Origin: JALYRV01 sp036675475
Lineage (GTDB): Bacteria; Acidobacteriota; Vicinamibacteria; Vicinamibacterales; SCN-69-37
DNA length: 64,000 nucleotides
Assembly: GCA_036675475.1 (NCBI GenBank)
Contig: JAKFEY010000059.1
Span: 124,001 to 188,000 of the forward strand
Direction of reading: 5' to 3'
Positions 26,697-36,208 of the stretch are shown here, in pieces. The notes under the pieces were generated by a model that saw nothing but the letters and a program-made list of their open reading frames with translations, ran no database searches and had not been told where the DNA came from. A program made the position numbers and the translations under genes. The number at the start of each line of letters is the position of its first letter. The first letter of the stretch is position 1.

Positions 26697-27491
26697 CTAG
26701 AGCCAGCCAGCGACAAGCGCGATCCATGCGGCGCCGGGCACCAGCAGGAATTGCGCGAGCACCGTGCCCGCCAGGCGGCTGCCGGTCAGCCAGACGATCG
26801 ATCGGCGGAAGTACGACTCGTCTACCTTTCCGGCCGCCACATCATCGGTCATGAGTGACAGATGTGGATCGATCACGGCGAACATCAGGATGGTGGCCAC
26901 GCCGTTGACGACGGCTGAGAGCTGGCTGGCCGTGACGCGCAACTCGGGTGCAAGGTAGCCGGCGTACAGCGCGGAGAAGACGCCGACCGACCAGATCGCC
27001 ATTGCGATCGCATTCAGGGCGATGACCGTCCACGAGACATGCGGGCCGCGGCGCGCCTCGCCCACGTTGGACCACGCCGGCAACGCGGCGGCGTCGCGCA
27101 CATGGGCGAGCGCTGCCGGTGAGAATGCGCTGCGCATCACCCTGCCGATCGATCGCTGCCGTTCGAACGACTCCACCCATTGCGCCAACAACCGCTGGCA
27201 GGTTGGTATCAGCAGCGCGCCTGTGACCGTCGCCACGCTGGCCGACAGGAGCAGCCACCTGAAGTCCATGGTCGACGGGCCAGCCGCGAGTCCTTCCTCC
27301 ACGCGCTTGGCGAGCAGCGGCGCCTGAAACGAATTCGACGTGCGCGAGATCAGGATGAGGATGTTGAAGAGCGACAGCGAGAGCGCGATGCGGCGTGTGC
27401 GCGTGCCGGCGATGCGCACGGAGTACGCAAGCGTGCCGACCAGATGAATAACGAACGTCAGCGCGCAGAGGAGAAGGAGGCCGGCGTCCAT
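26697..27491 (-). CDS. amj: Amj-like lipid II flippase family protein
   Basis: A 264-residue polytopic protein of the Amj/YdaH (DUF2837) family. The N-terminus DAGLLLLCALTFVIHLVGTL and YSVRIAGTRTRRIALSLSLF, then ISRTSNSFQAPLLAKRVE, is highly characteristic. Amj is an alternative lipid II flippase for peptidoglycan synthesis in Bacillus. The ATG at 27491 is chosen because it matches the family start; the frame is open about 100 bases further. It is divergent from the PadR/ADOP unit. Family assignment is good; flippase activity is inferred. Confidence 0.8.
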   Translation of the reverse strand: MDAGLLLLCALTFVIHLVGTLAYSVRIAGTRTRRIALSLSLFNILILISRTSNSFQAPLLAKRVEEGLAAGPSTMDFRWLLLSASVATVTGALLIPTCQRLLAQWVESFERQRSIGRVMRSAFSPAALAHVRDAAALPAWSNVGEARRGPHVSWTVIALNAIAMAIWSVGVFSALYAGYLAPELRVTASQLSAVVNGVATILMFAVIDPHLSLMTDDVAAGKVDESYFRRSIVWLTGSRLAGTVLAQFLLVPGAAWIALVAGWL

Positions 27492-27537
27492 CGGCCGGAA
27501 GTGTAGCAGCAGCGACTCCCCGCGGGCAGGGGCTTGC

Positions 27538-27566
27538 TTGCTTTCTCTACCGTCTGACGGTATAAG
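27538..27566 (+). promoter_or_regulatory. PadR/ADOP promoter with perfect palindromic operator
   Basis: TTGCTT (27538-27543) and TATAAG (27561-27566) are spaced by 17 bases. The spacer is largely a perfect 15-base palindrome, TACCGTCTGACGGTA (27548-27562, 7-base arms), which overlaps the first two bases of the -10. A dimeric repressor bound there would block RNA polymerase, so autorepression by the PadR protein is the natural reading. Confidence 0.7.
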
Positions 27567-27589
27567 TTCGCCACACGCGGCCACGGCCT

Positions 27590-27928
27590 CTGTCTCCACA
27601 GGTCTTTCAAATCCTGCTCACACTCTCGGCCGGGTCCCGGCACGGTTACGCCATCATCGCGGACGTGGCGGAGCGCACTGATGGCCAGATCCGCTTGACC
27701 GCGAGCACCCTGTATGACGCGTTGGCCCGGCTGCTCGACGATCGCTGGCTGAAGGAGGTCGCGGCGCCAACCGTCGCGCGGGATCGGGATGAGCGTCGGC
27801 GCTACTACGAGCTCACGCCATCGGGCCGCGATGCGCTCGACGGTGAGACGGCGAGGCTGGAATGGATGCTATCGACCGCGCGGCAAGAGAGGCCGCAGCC
27901 CGTCACTCGCGGGGGCCGGCAGCGATGA
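27590..27928 (+). CDS. PadR-family transcriptional regulator (non-canonical start)
   Basis: A PadR winged-helix repressor of about 112 residues: LSPQVFQILLTLSAGSRHGY, then ASTLYDALARLLDDRWL and the wing RRYYELTPSGRDAL. No ATG, GTG or TTG exists in frame between the stop at 27563-27565 and the family-conserved N-terminal helix. CTG at 27590 is my choice; ACG at 27575, eight bases after the -10 box, is an alternative. The GTG at 27665 would delete the recognition-domain start (HGYAI). The stop overlaps the ADOP permease (ATGA), a typical PadR-ADOP pair. Confidence 0.85.
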   Translation: MSPQVFQILLTLSAGSRHGYAIIADVAERTDGQIRLTASTLYDALARLLDDRWLKEVAAPTVARDRDERRRYYELTPSGRDALDGETARLEWMLSTARQERPQPVTRGGRQR

Positions 27929-30618
27929 GGTTGTATCGTGCGCTGCTGCGCGTCCTGCCGCGCGATGTGCGCAGACGCCACGCCGCGCAGATGGCGCTGA
28001 CCTTCGCCGACTTGCAGGCATTGGCGCGCGACGCGGGCCCGCTCCGTACGGTCCGCCTTTGGATAGCGGAGTTATCAGGCTTGTTCTGTTTTGCCTTGCA
28101 TGCGCGCTTTCGCCGGCTCGCATTGCGCCGCATGATCCGAAAACAACATGAGCGTGGCCCGGAATGGGGACACGATTTGTACTGGGCCTGGCGCAACGTT
28201 CGCGCCCGCAGCGTTCGTGCGGGGCTAATAATCGGCCTACTTGCGATCTCGCTTGCCGCCAACACCCTGATGTTTGCCGCGGCCGATTCCCTGGTGTTTT
28301 CCAAACTGCCTTTTCCGGACGCCGACGAGCTCGTGAGCTTCGCGGACGCCAACGGCGGGCGCATAGGCATCTCTGGAAACAGCGTGTCGGCAAACCTGCT
28401 CGATCACTGGCGGCAGCAGCACGATATCTTTGCCGGCGTCGAGACCTACCTGACGAAGACGCTCTTCCTGAGGCATCAGGGTCGGCACGAGCGCGTAACC
28501 GTCGTCGACCTCACGCCGGGCATGATGGGCCTGCTGGGTGTCTCACCGAACTGGGGGCGGGCACTGGCAGACGGCGATGCCGCGATCACACAGGCGGGCG
28601 TTGTTCTCATCAGCGAGGCGCTGGCCCGAAGGCACTTCGGGGATCCTGCCAGTGCGGTTGGTGCGGAACTCGATACCACAGTCGGCCCGCTTGCCATCGC
28701 GGGCGTGATGGCCGATACGTTCAGGTTTCCTTCCGCGTCGCCGATGATCTGGCGTGCCCTCGACCCCAGGGGACCGCTCACGCGGAATTTTAGCGGCACG
28801 TTCGCGGTCGCGAGGCTCGCGAAAGGAGTGTCGTTCGCCAATGCGGCCGCCATGGTCGAGCAGCGTGCTGCTGACGTCGGCGCGGCGGCTGGACGCGGCA
28901 ATCCATATTCGGCGACCCTCTCACCGATGGCGGCTGGCCTCGTTGGTTCGTTTCAGAGCCGGGCATTCTTCGTCCTGATGGGCGCGGCTTTCTGTCTGCT
29001 CGCCATCGCATGTGCCAACGTCACCAGCCTCGAACTCGCGGGCGCAATCTCGCGTAGCCGGACTTCAGCGGTGCAGCTTGCGCTGGGCGCCTCGCGCCTC
29101 TCACTGGCGCGCGTTGCCGTTCTTGAAAGCGCCCTGATCTTTGGCGCAGCAGGCGCAGGGGGATGGGCGCTGGCGAATGGAGGAATGAGCGCGCTCGTCT
29201 CGATGCTGCCAGCTTCAATGACACAGCGGACGGCCAACCCGATCGATCTCGATGCGCGGGCGATGATATTCCTGGTGGTTACCGGTGCGGGCGCCTGGCT
29301 CCTCACGGCCATGCCTATGGCACGGCGAGGGTTCCGAGCCGATCTCCTTTCGCTGTTGAAGCTCGATGATCGTACGAGCGCGGCCACGGTGGGCGGGGCC
29401 AGAATCCGGCGTGTCCTCACGATCGGTCAGATTTCCCTGGCGATCATGCTTGCGATGAGCGCGATGCTGTGGGCGCGCAGTTACCAATCGCTTCTCGGCC
29501 TAGACAAAGGCTTTGCGAGTCGCAACGTTGCTTCGATCAGCTACACCATTCCGCCGGAGTTCTACGCCGAGCAGGCAGAGCACCGCGCCTTCGAGGGCGC
29601 CCTGCTGGCCAAACTGGCGAATGTGCGGGGCGTTATCGCGGTCGCTCCAGGCTCCCCGCCCACAGGCGCGCTCGAGGTGCATGGAGACGTGCGCATGTTC
29701 ATCGACGACCGCCCCCTCGATACCGACGGGATAAATCTCGGGCTTCGGTATGTCGAGCCCTCATTCTTCTCGGTGCTCGGCATTCCACTCAAACAGGGGC
29801 GCATGCTCCGGCCTCGTGAGCCGCTCGACCACGCCATTGTCAGCGAATCGTTCGCCAAACGTTATTGGCCTGGTGTCAATCCAGTCGGGCGCGCATTTCG
29901 CCAGAGCAATCGTCATCCATGGGTCACTGTCGCGGGCGTAGCCGGCGATCTCACGCTGCGTCCTACTGGGCTGAAAGGCATGCCGCCAGAGCCGCTTCAG
30001 GTCTACTTTGCGCGGCAGGCCCCGGCGCCACCGCGGCCCGTGGCCAGAAACCCGCCGATCGTGTCGGCCGCCGGAGGTTCGTCGCGATTCCTCACGGTCA
30101 TGGCCCGCTTCGCGACTCCCGACCTGATCGAGCAGGCTCGAGCGATCGCTCGGCGAATCGAGCCGCGCTTTGATGTCGAGGTTTCTCTCGTCGATGAGGA
30201 TCACGCGAAGCAGTTCAGCGACGTCCGGCTCGTCGCGCGCGTCGTTGGCGGCTTCGGTATGCTGTCGCTGCTGGTGGCGGTACTCGGGCTTTACGGTGTG
30301 CTCACGCTGCTCGTCAGTGCCCGTCGGCGCGAGATCGGCATTCGGATGGCTCTCGGTGCTGATCGGAGCGACATCCGTCGCATGGTCATGTCATCGTCGG
30401 TCCGTCTCGCCATGGCTGGTGCGCTGCTCGGCGTTATCGGCGCTACGGCCGTCGCCCGCGCGGTCGAGGCGTCACTTTGGGGTGTGAGGCCCGCCGAACC
30501 TTCAGTTGTGATCGTTGTGGCCGCCGTCGCGATCGTAACCGCGCTGCTGGCAAGCTGGCGGCCGGCGATGACAGCGACGGCCGTTGACCCGAGTGTGTTG
30601 CTGCGCAGTCAGAATTAG
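27925..30618 (+). CDS. ADOP-family duplicated ABC permease
   Basis: A permease of the acidobacterial duplicated orphan permease type, 897 residues. It has the specific N-terminal domain RLYRALLRVLPRDVRRRHAA, then MacB_PCD-FtsX twice: TM1 near residue 105, an FtsX block around 355-475 (VLMGAAFCLLAIACANVTSL) and again at 505-900 with GGFGMLSLLVAVLGLYGVLT and the closing SWRPAMTATAVDPSVLLRSQ. It lacks its own ATPase gene here, as usual for ADOPs. Base use is visibly less GC-rich at third positions than in neighbours, which may mean recent transfer. Substrate unknown. Confidence 0.92.
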   Translation: MRLYRALLRVLPRDVRRRHAAQMALTFADLQALARDAGPLRTVRLWIAELSGLFCFALHARFRRLALRRMIRKQHERGPEWGHDLYWAWRNVRARSVRAGLIIGLLAISLAANTLMFAAADSLVFSKLPFPDADELVSFADANGGRIGISGNSVSANLLDHWRQQHDIFAGVETYLTKTLFLRHQGRHERVTVVDLTPGMMGLLGVSPNWGRALADGDAAITQAGVVLISEALARRHFGDPASAVGAELDTTVGPLAIAGVMADTFRFPSASPMIWRALDPRGPLTRNFSGTFAVARLAKGVSFANAAAMVEQRAADVGAAAGRGNPYSATLSPMAAGLVGSFQSRAFFVLMGAAFCLLAIACANVTSLELAGAISRSRTSAVQLALGASRLSLARVAVLESALIFGAAGAGGWALANGGMSALVSMLPASMTQRTANPIDLDARAMIFLVVTGAGAWLLTAMPMARRGFRADLLSLLKLDDRTSAATVGGARIRRVLTIGQISLAIMLAMSAMLWARSYQSLLGLDKGFASRNVASISYTIPPEFYAEQAEHRAFEGALLAKLANVRGVIAVAPGSPPTGALEVHGDVRMFIDDRPLDTDGINLGLRYVEPSFFSVLGIPLKQGRMLRPREPLDHAIVSESFAKRYWPGVNPVGRAFRQSNRHPWVTVAGVAGDLTLRPTGLKGMPPEPLQVYFARQAPAPPRPVARNPPIVSAAGGSSRFLTVMARFATPDLIEQARAIARRIEPRFDVEVSLVDEDHAKQFSDVRLVARVVGGFGMLSLLVAVLGLYGVLTLLVSARRREIGIRMALGADRSDIRRMVMSSSVRLAMAGALLGVIGATAVARAVEASLWGVRPAEPSVVIVVAAVAIVTALLASWRPAMTATAVDPSVLLRSQN

Positions 30619-30663
30619 GTTCACCGCGTCGTTGCGCGGAACCTGGCTTTCTAGGGGAGGGAC

Positions 30664-30718
30664 ACGCCGGGGCTAAAGCCCCGGCGTGGCGGTGTGCGAA
30701 CTAACGGCGCCGTTAGTT
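30664..30718. terminator. Hairpin plus 20-bp palindrome between ADOP permease and recA
   Basis: ACGCCGGGGC-TAAA-GCCCCGGCGT (30664-30687) is a perfect 10-bp stem with a 4-base loop. It is followed by a perfect 20-base palindrome AACTAACGGCGCCGTTAGTT (30699-30718) that reaches into the recA stop codon. The genes converge here, so the pair probably terminates both transcripts. Neither stem is followed by a T-tract. Confidence 0.75.
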
Positions 30719-31763
30719 AGACTTCGGCGACTTCCGTGGCTGCGGAGAGCCCGAGTTCGGCGCGGACGCGACGGTCGATGTCGGCGGTCATTTCCTTGTT
30801 TTCCTTCATGAACGCCTTGACGTTTTCGCGGCCCTGGCCCATGCGCTCGCCGTTGTAGGAGAACCACGTGCCGCTCTTCTCGACGATCTTCTTTTCGACC
30901 GCCTGATCGAGCAGGTCGCCTTCACGCGAGATGCCTTCGCCGTACATCACGTCGAACTCGGCTTCGCGGAAGGGCGGCGCCACCTTGTTCTTGACGATCT
31001 TCACGCGCGTGCGGCCGCCGACCACCTGGTCGCCGTCCTTGATGGCGCCGATGCGGCGGATGTCGATGCGCACCGACGAGTAGAACTTGAGCGCGCGGCC
31101 GCCGGTGGTGGTTTCGGGGTTGCCGAACATCACGCCGATCTTCTCGCGCAGCTGGTTGATGAACACCAGCGACGTCTTCGACTTGGACACGATGCCGGTG
31201 AGCTTGCGCAGCGCCTGCGACATGAGGCGCGCCTGCAGGCCCATCTGCGCTTCGCCCATCTCGCCCTCGATTTCAGCGCGGGGCACGAGCGCCGCCACCG
31301 AGTCGACCACGACGATGTCGACGCCGCCGGAGCGGACGAGCACTTCGACAATTTCGAGCGCCTGCTCGCCGTTGTCGGGCTGCGACACGAGCAGGTTGTC
31401 GAGGTCGACGCCCAGCTTCTTCGCATACTGCGCATCGAGGGCGTGCTCGGCGTCGACAAACGCCGCCATGCCGCCCTTGCGCTGCGCCTCGGCGATGGCG
31501 AGCAGCGCCAGCGTGGTCTTGCCCGACGACTCCGGCCCGAAGATTTCGGTGACGCGGCCGCGCGGGATGCCCCCGATGCCCAGCGCCCAGTCGATGCTCA
31601 CCGACCCGGTCGAGATGGAGGGGATCGCGACGATGGCGTCTTTGCCGCCCAGCCGCATGATCGAGCCCTTGCCGAATTGCTTTTCAATCTGGCCGACGGC
31701 CAGCTCGATGGCTTTCGAGCGTTCCTTGTCGTTACGGTCGTCGTTTCTGTCGGTAGGCGGCAT
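30717..31763 (-). CDS. recA: Recombinase RecA
   Basis: A homologous recombination and SOS co-protease, 348 residues. Conserved features are FGKGSIMRLG, Walker A GPESSGKTTLALLAIAEAQ, VDAEHALDAQYAKKLGVDL, loop L1/L2 region EGEMGEAQMGLQARLMSQAL and FINQLREKIGVMFGNPETTTGG. The ATG at 31763 follows GAAGAGGACC; a TTG five codons upstream is less likely. A strong promoter lies about 70 bases upstream. It is monocistronic with a hairpin at the 3' end. Confidence 0.97.
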   Translation of the reverse strand: MPPTDRNDDRNDKERSKAIELAVGQIEKQFGKGSIMRLGGKDAIVAIPSISTGSVSIDWALGIGGIPRGRVTEIFGPESSGKTTLALLAIAEAQRKGGMAAFVDAEHALDAQYAKKLGVDLDNLLVSQPDNGEQALEIVEVLVRSGGVDIVVVDSVAALVPRAEIEGEMGEAQMGLQARLMSQALRKLTGIVSKSKTSLVFINQLREKIGVMFGNPETTTGGRALKFYSSVRIDIRRIGAIKDGDQVVGGRTRVKIVKNKVAPPFREAEFDVMYGEGISREGDLLDQAVEKKIVEKSGTWFSYNGERMGQGRENVKAFMKENKEMTADIDRRVRAELGLSAATEVAEV

Positions 31764-31829
31764 AGCGGTCCTCTTCAAGGTTCGTGAGTCTCGGGAAAAA
31801 GGCCCACGCCATGGTGGGCAGTCCTGTGC

Positions 31830-31858
31830 ATTCTAGGAACGCGCAAGGCGAATGTCAA
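31830..31858 (-). promoter_or_regulatory. recA sigma-70 promoter
   Basis: On the minus strand, perfect -35 TTGACA (31853-31858) and -10 TAGAAT (31830-31835) are separated by 17 bases. An imperfect palindrome GCTGCATTTACTGCAAC (31880-31896, plus strand) lies 21 bases upstream of the -35 and could be a regulator site. No standard LexA box of the CTGT or GAAC type is seen. Confidence 0.85.
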
Positions 31859-31992
31859 GCGCAAATGTAGCCCTAATGTGCTGCATTTACTGCAACTTAG
31901 GAGTGCCCTGGACTTTCGCCTTTCTGCAACGTTCCCCGGCGTCTGCTGGCAGTTTCTCCCATGGCTGTGACAGGACAGGTCAGGGCAGTAAG

Positions 31993-32523
31993 ATGCGAGG
32001 AATGCCGACGCCCGCCGGGCACGCGCTTGGCGCGCTGCTGCTGACCGCCCCGATTCGCGCGCGGTACAAGCTGTTTGGCGCCGGCACGGCGCTGGCCGCC
32101 GCCGGCGCCGGCATGGCGCCCGATCTCGACCTGCTGATCGGACGCCACAGCGCCGAGACGCACAGCATCGGGGCCGCCGTGCTGTCGGCCGTCATCGTGT
32201 GGCTTGTGGCGCGGCGCCGCGTCGCGGCCGGCGCAGCGCTGACGCCGGGGCCGATCGCCGCCATCGTCGGCGCCGCCGTGCTTTCGCATACGATGCTCGA
32301 CTGGCTCGGCACCGACTCGTCAGCGCCGATCGGCATCATGGCGCTCTGGCCGTTCTCGCGCGAGTATTTCGAGTCGAGCGCGCACGTCTTCATGGCCGTA
32401 TCGCGACGCTACTGGCTCGACGAGTTCTGGACCTATAACGCGATGGTGTTGGCGCGCGAGCTGCTGTTACTGGGGCTGCCCGCGCTGGCGGTTGAAGGGT
32501 TCATTCGGAGGAAACACCCATGA
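31993..32523 (+). CDS. YdjM-like membrane-bound metal-dependent hydrolase
   Basis: A 176-residue membrane protein with the YdjM/LexA-regulated hydrolase pattern: TPAGHALGALLL near the start, MAPDLDLLIGRHSAETHSIG (Asp and His metal ligands) and SHTMLDWLGTDSS. Such proteins are possible phospholipases or hydrolases of unknown substrate. ATG 31993 or ATG 32002 may be used; TAAGAT at 31989-31994 would fit a leaderless start at 32002. The stop overlaps the next gene (ATGA). Confidence 0.8.
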   Translation: MRGMPTPAGHALGALLLTAPIRARYKLFGAGTALAAAGAGMAPDLDLLIGRHSAETHSIGAAVLSAVIVWLVARRRVAAGAALTPGPIAAIVGAAVLSHTMLDWLGTDSSAPIGIMALWPFSREYFESSAHVFMAVSRRYWLDEFWTYNAMVLARELLLLGLPALAVEGFIRRKHP

Positions 32524-33197
32524 CATGGTTGCTCGCGCTCCTGATGTTTGCGTCGTCGCAGTCGGCCGAGAAGCTGCTCATTGCCTCGATCGAACCGGCG
32601 GCCGTCGATCAAGGCGTCGTCGCTGAACTCGTGTGGGAGGGCACCGAACTCGTCGTGCTCGTCGCCGTTCCGCGCGGCGGCGGCCACGAGCCGCGCTTCT
32701 ACGCGCTGCCCGGGCCTGGCGTCGATCTTCGCCGCCTGCCCGCACCTCCGGCCGGCCGCGACGCGTACTGGAAACAGAAAGCCAGCCGCATCAGTCCCAC
32801 CGGCCTCGGCAGAATCGAGAAGTCGTCCGACTCACAGATGCCGATGGCGGGCATCGGCGGGCTCGAGCAGCGGCTCGATAACGCCGCCGATTTCGGCGCG
32901 ATGAACCAGACCTTCACCGTCCGCCTCGGCACCCGCATCCTGCACGAGCGCAAGCAGCGCGACATCTATGACGGGGAAGTGTGGGCGTGGTCGCCGATCG
33001 ATCAGAACCAGATCGCCTACGTCGACGGCAAAGGCGATCTGTGGATTGCGCGCGCAGACGGCGCGAACCCCGCGCGGCTGGTGAAAGGGGACTTCCTGCT
33101 GCCCGCGTGGTCGCTCGACGGCCGCGCCATCGCCGTCGTCGAGCGCAACGCCTCGAAGAAGCGCTGGGATGTGTACGTGGTGACGGTGCCGCGCTGA
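32520..33197 (+). CDS. Exported propeller-like protein of unknown function
   Basis: A 225-residue protein with a short signal peptide (TWLLALLMFASSQSA). The C-terminal part has two TolB/PD40-type blades: GEVWAWSPIDQNQIAYVDGK followed by DLWIARADGANPARLV, and LPAWSLDGRAIAVVER. Two blades alone cannot close a propeller, so it either oligomerises or is a reduced version. It is co-translated with the YdjM-like gene and followed by a hairpin. Confidence 0.7.
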   Translation: MTWLLALLMFASSQSAEKLLIASIEPAAVDQGVVAELVWEGTELVVLVAVPRGGGHEPRFYALPGPGVDLRRLPAPPAGRDAYWKQKASRISPTGLGRIEKSSDSQMPMAGIGGLEQRLDNAADFGAMNQTFTVRLGTRILHERKQRDIYDGEVWAWSPIDQNQIAYVDGKGDLWIARADGANPARLVKGDFLLPAWSLDGRAIAVVERNASKKRWDVYVVTVPR

Positions 33198-33244
33198 AAG
33201 GGGACGGGTCTAGTTTCGCGGGCGAAATCAGGCCCGTCCTCTTT
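33197..33244. terminator. Bidirectional hairpin with GGGGACGGGTC arms
   Basis: The outer stem AAAGGGGACGGGTC (33197-33210) pairs with GGCCCGTCCTCTTT (33231-33244) with two wobble positions. An inner TTTCGC-GG-GCGAAA stem (33214-33227) closes it. It spans the whole gap between two convergent genes. The GGGGACGGGTC word recurs upstream of the citryl-CoA lyase gene. Confidence 0.8.
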
Positions 33245-34090
33245 AGTACTTGTAGAAGCCCTGACCTGACTTGCGTCCGAGATGGCCGGCCGCAACCATG
33301 CGCTTGAGCAGCGGGCACGCCCGATACTTCGGATCGCCCAGGCCGTCGTGCAGCACGCCGAGAATCGCCACGCACACGTCGAGGCCGATGAAGTCGGCCA
33401 GCGTCAGCGGGCCCATCGGATGATTCATGCCGAGCTTCATCACGGTATCGATGGCGTCGGGCGTGCCGACACCCTCCATCACCGCAAACGCGGCTTCGTT
33501 AATCATCGGCATCAGGATGCGGTTGGCGATGAAGCCGGGATAGTCGGCCGCTTCGACCGGCGTCTTCCCGAGCGTCTTCGACAGCTCGATGGCGATGTTC
33601 ATGGATTCGTCGGACGTCGCCTGGCCGCGAATCAGCTCCACCAGCGTCATCAGCGGCACCGGGTTCATGAAGTGCATGCCGAGCACTTTGTCCGGCCGTT
33701 TCGTGGCCGCGCCCAGCGTGGTGATCGAGATGGACGATGTGTTCGACGAGAGGATCACGTCGGGCCGCGTCACGCGGTCGAGATCGCCGAACAGCCGCGT
33801 CTTGACGTCGGCGTTCTCGATGATGGCCTCGACGACGTAATCCACTTCCGCGAGGGCATCAATCGACGCCGCCGGCTGGATGCGCGCGACTGCCGCATCG
33901 CGCGCTTCGGCGGTCATCTTGCCCTTCTCGACGAACTTGCCAAGGCTCTTCTCGATGTTCGCGCGCGCCCGGTCGATGGCCGCCGGCGCCGCATCGTGCA
34001 CGCGCACCTCGAACCCGGACTGCGCAAACACCTGCGCAATGCCGTTACCCATGGTGCCCGCCCCAATCACGCCGACAGTCTTGATCGCCA

Positions 34091-34091
<1 letters not shown>
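33243..34091 (-). CDS. hbd: 3-hydroxybutyryl-CoA dehydrogenase
   Basis: An NAD(P)-dependent oxidoreductase that interconverts acetoacetyl-CoA and 3-hydroxybutyryl-CoA, 282 residues. It has the Rossmann motif VGVIGAGTMGNGIAQVFAQS, SSNTSSISIT, the catalytic His-Glu context GMHFMNPVPLMTLVELIRG, DYPGFIANRILMPMINEA and GMNHPMGPLTLADFIGLD. The ATG overlaps the thiolase stop (ATGA), so the pair forms a C4 unit for PHB/butyrate-type metabolism or amino-acid breakdown. Confidence 0.96.
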
Positions 34092-35275
<1,184 letters not shown>

Positions 35276-35551
35276 CTAAATAACCTCGAGCCGCTTCACG
35301 GCCTCTTTGCCAAGCAGCGCGCGCAGCCGCTCGAGAACCATGGGGCGCGATCGCTGCAGCTCGCGCGTCCACTCGGGGCTCGACATGTGGACGACGACGC
35401 GGCCGCCGTCGCGCAGATCGAGCGTCGACGCGCGCGCCAGCGCGGGGCCCACCGCCGCGCGCCACGCGAACTGGAGCTTGCCGGGACTCATCGGCTGCTT
35501 CGCCAGCATTTCGGCCAGGGCCGAGGTCGCGAAATCTGAAGAACGCAGCAC
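35276..35551 (-). CDS. DUF721/DciA-like protein
   Basis: A 91-residue member of the DUF721 family: KLQFAWRAAVGPALARAS, LRDGGRVVVHMSSPEWTREL, then RLRALLGKEAVKRLEVI. The proteobacterial member DciA helps load DnaB helicase at replication start, so a replication-related role is possible. The GTG start (MLRSSDFATSALAEML) fits the family N-terminus. A word-repeat hairpin begins 14 bases upstream of the start, in the gap to maf. Confidence 0.75.
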   Translation of the reverse strand: MLRSSDFATSALAEMLAKQPMSPGKLQFAWRAAVGPALARASTLDLRDGGRVVVHMSSPEWTRELQRSRPMVLERLRALLGKEAVKRLEVI

Positions 35552-35564
35552 GCGACCATTGTAT

Positions 35565-35633
35565 TTGGTGATCTCGTGATCTGGCGATCTCGTGATCTAA
35601 GATCACCAAATCACGAGATCACCAGATCACCAA
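35565..35633. repeat. Hairpin of degenerate 8-mers (G/C)(G/T)TGATCT
   Basis: Arms 35565-35598 and 35600-35633 (34 bases each, one-base loop) pair with about five mismatches. Each arm consists of four tandem 8-base words such as GGTGATCT, CGTGATCT and GGCGATCT. The right arm is continued by two more CACCAAATC words that run straight into the maf coding region. Confidence 0.85.
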
Positions 35634-35657
35634 ATCCACCGTCACCAAATCCACCGC

Positions 35658-36197
35658 CTCGTCCTGGCCTCGGCCTCGCCACGCAGGGCCGAGCTGCTGG
35701 CGGCGGCCGGATTTCTATTCGACATCGATCCCGCCGATGTCGATGAGACGCCGCGCGACGGCGAGCCGCCTGCGGCGTATGCGGAACGGCTCGCGCGCGA
35801 CAAGGCGGCGGTCGTCGCCGCCCGGCATCCGGCGCGCATCGTGCTGGCCGCCGACACGATCGTCGTGCGCGACGGCCGGATCTTCGGCAAGCCGGTCGAT
35901 CGCGCCGACGCGGCGCGCATGCTCGAGGCCCTGGCCGCCGGGGATCATGACGTGCTGACAGCGGTGGCGATCGCGCGCAACGGCGGCATCGCCTCCCATG
36001 TGGAGACGACGCGGGTCACGTTCGCGCCGCTGACGCCGGACGAGGTGGCCTGGTACGTCGCCAGCGGGGAAGCCGACGACAAGGCCGGCGCCTACGCCAT
36101 TCAGGGGCTCGCGGCCCGGTTCATTCCCCGGATCGAGGGGTCGTACAGCAATGTGGTCGGGCTGCCGGTTGCGGCGGTCCATCGGATGCTAAAATAG
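35658..36197 (+). CDS. maf: Maf-family nucleotide pyrophosphatase (start codon not identifiable)
   Basis: Maf hydrolyses non-canonical or modified dNTP/NTPs such as dTTP, UTP and m5UTP. Conserved motifs are LVLASASPRRAELLAAAG, VLAADTIV, the DKAGAYAIQG segment and FIPRIEGSYSNVVGLP. There is no ATG/GTG/TTG before LVLASASPRR; the frame is open back to 35601 through the word-repeat hairpin. CTC 35658, GTC 35661 or CTG 35664 are the nearest choices, and the first standard start (GTG 35841) would remove the active-site strand. The gene therefore uses a rare start or is damaged at the 5' end. It is followed by ccmE after 11 bases. Confidence 0.85.
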   Translation, partial: LVLASASPRRAELLAAAGFLFDIDPADVDETPRDGEPPAAYAERLARDKAAVVAARHPARIVLAADTIVVRDGRIFGKPVDRADAARMLEALAAGDHDVLTAVAIARNGGIASHVETTRVTFAPLTPDEVAWYVASGEADDKAGAYAIQGLAARFIPRIEGSYSNVVGLPVAAVHRMLK

Positions 36198-36208
36198 GGG
36201 CGATTTCG

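Noticed and set aside
35580..35640. CRISPR-like array suggested by repeated GATCACCAAATC words
   Set aside because: Words are 8-9 bases with no unique spacers of constant length, and they form one hairpin; no cas genes are nearby.
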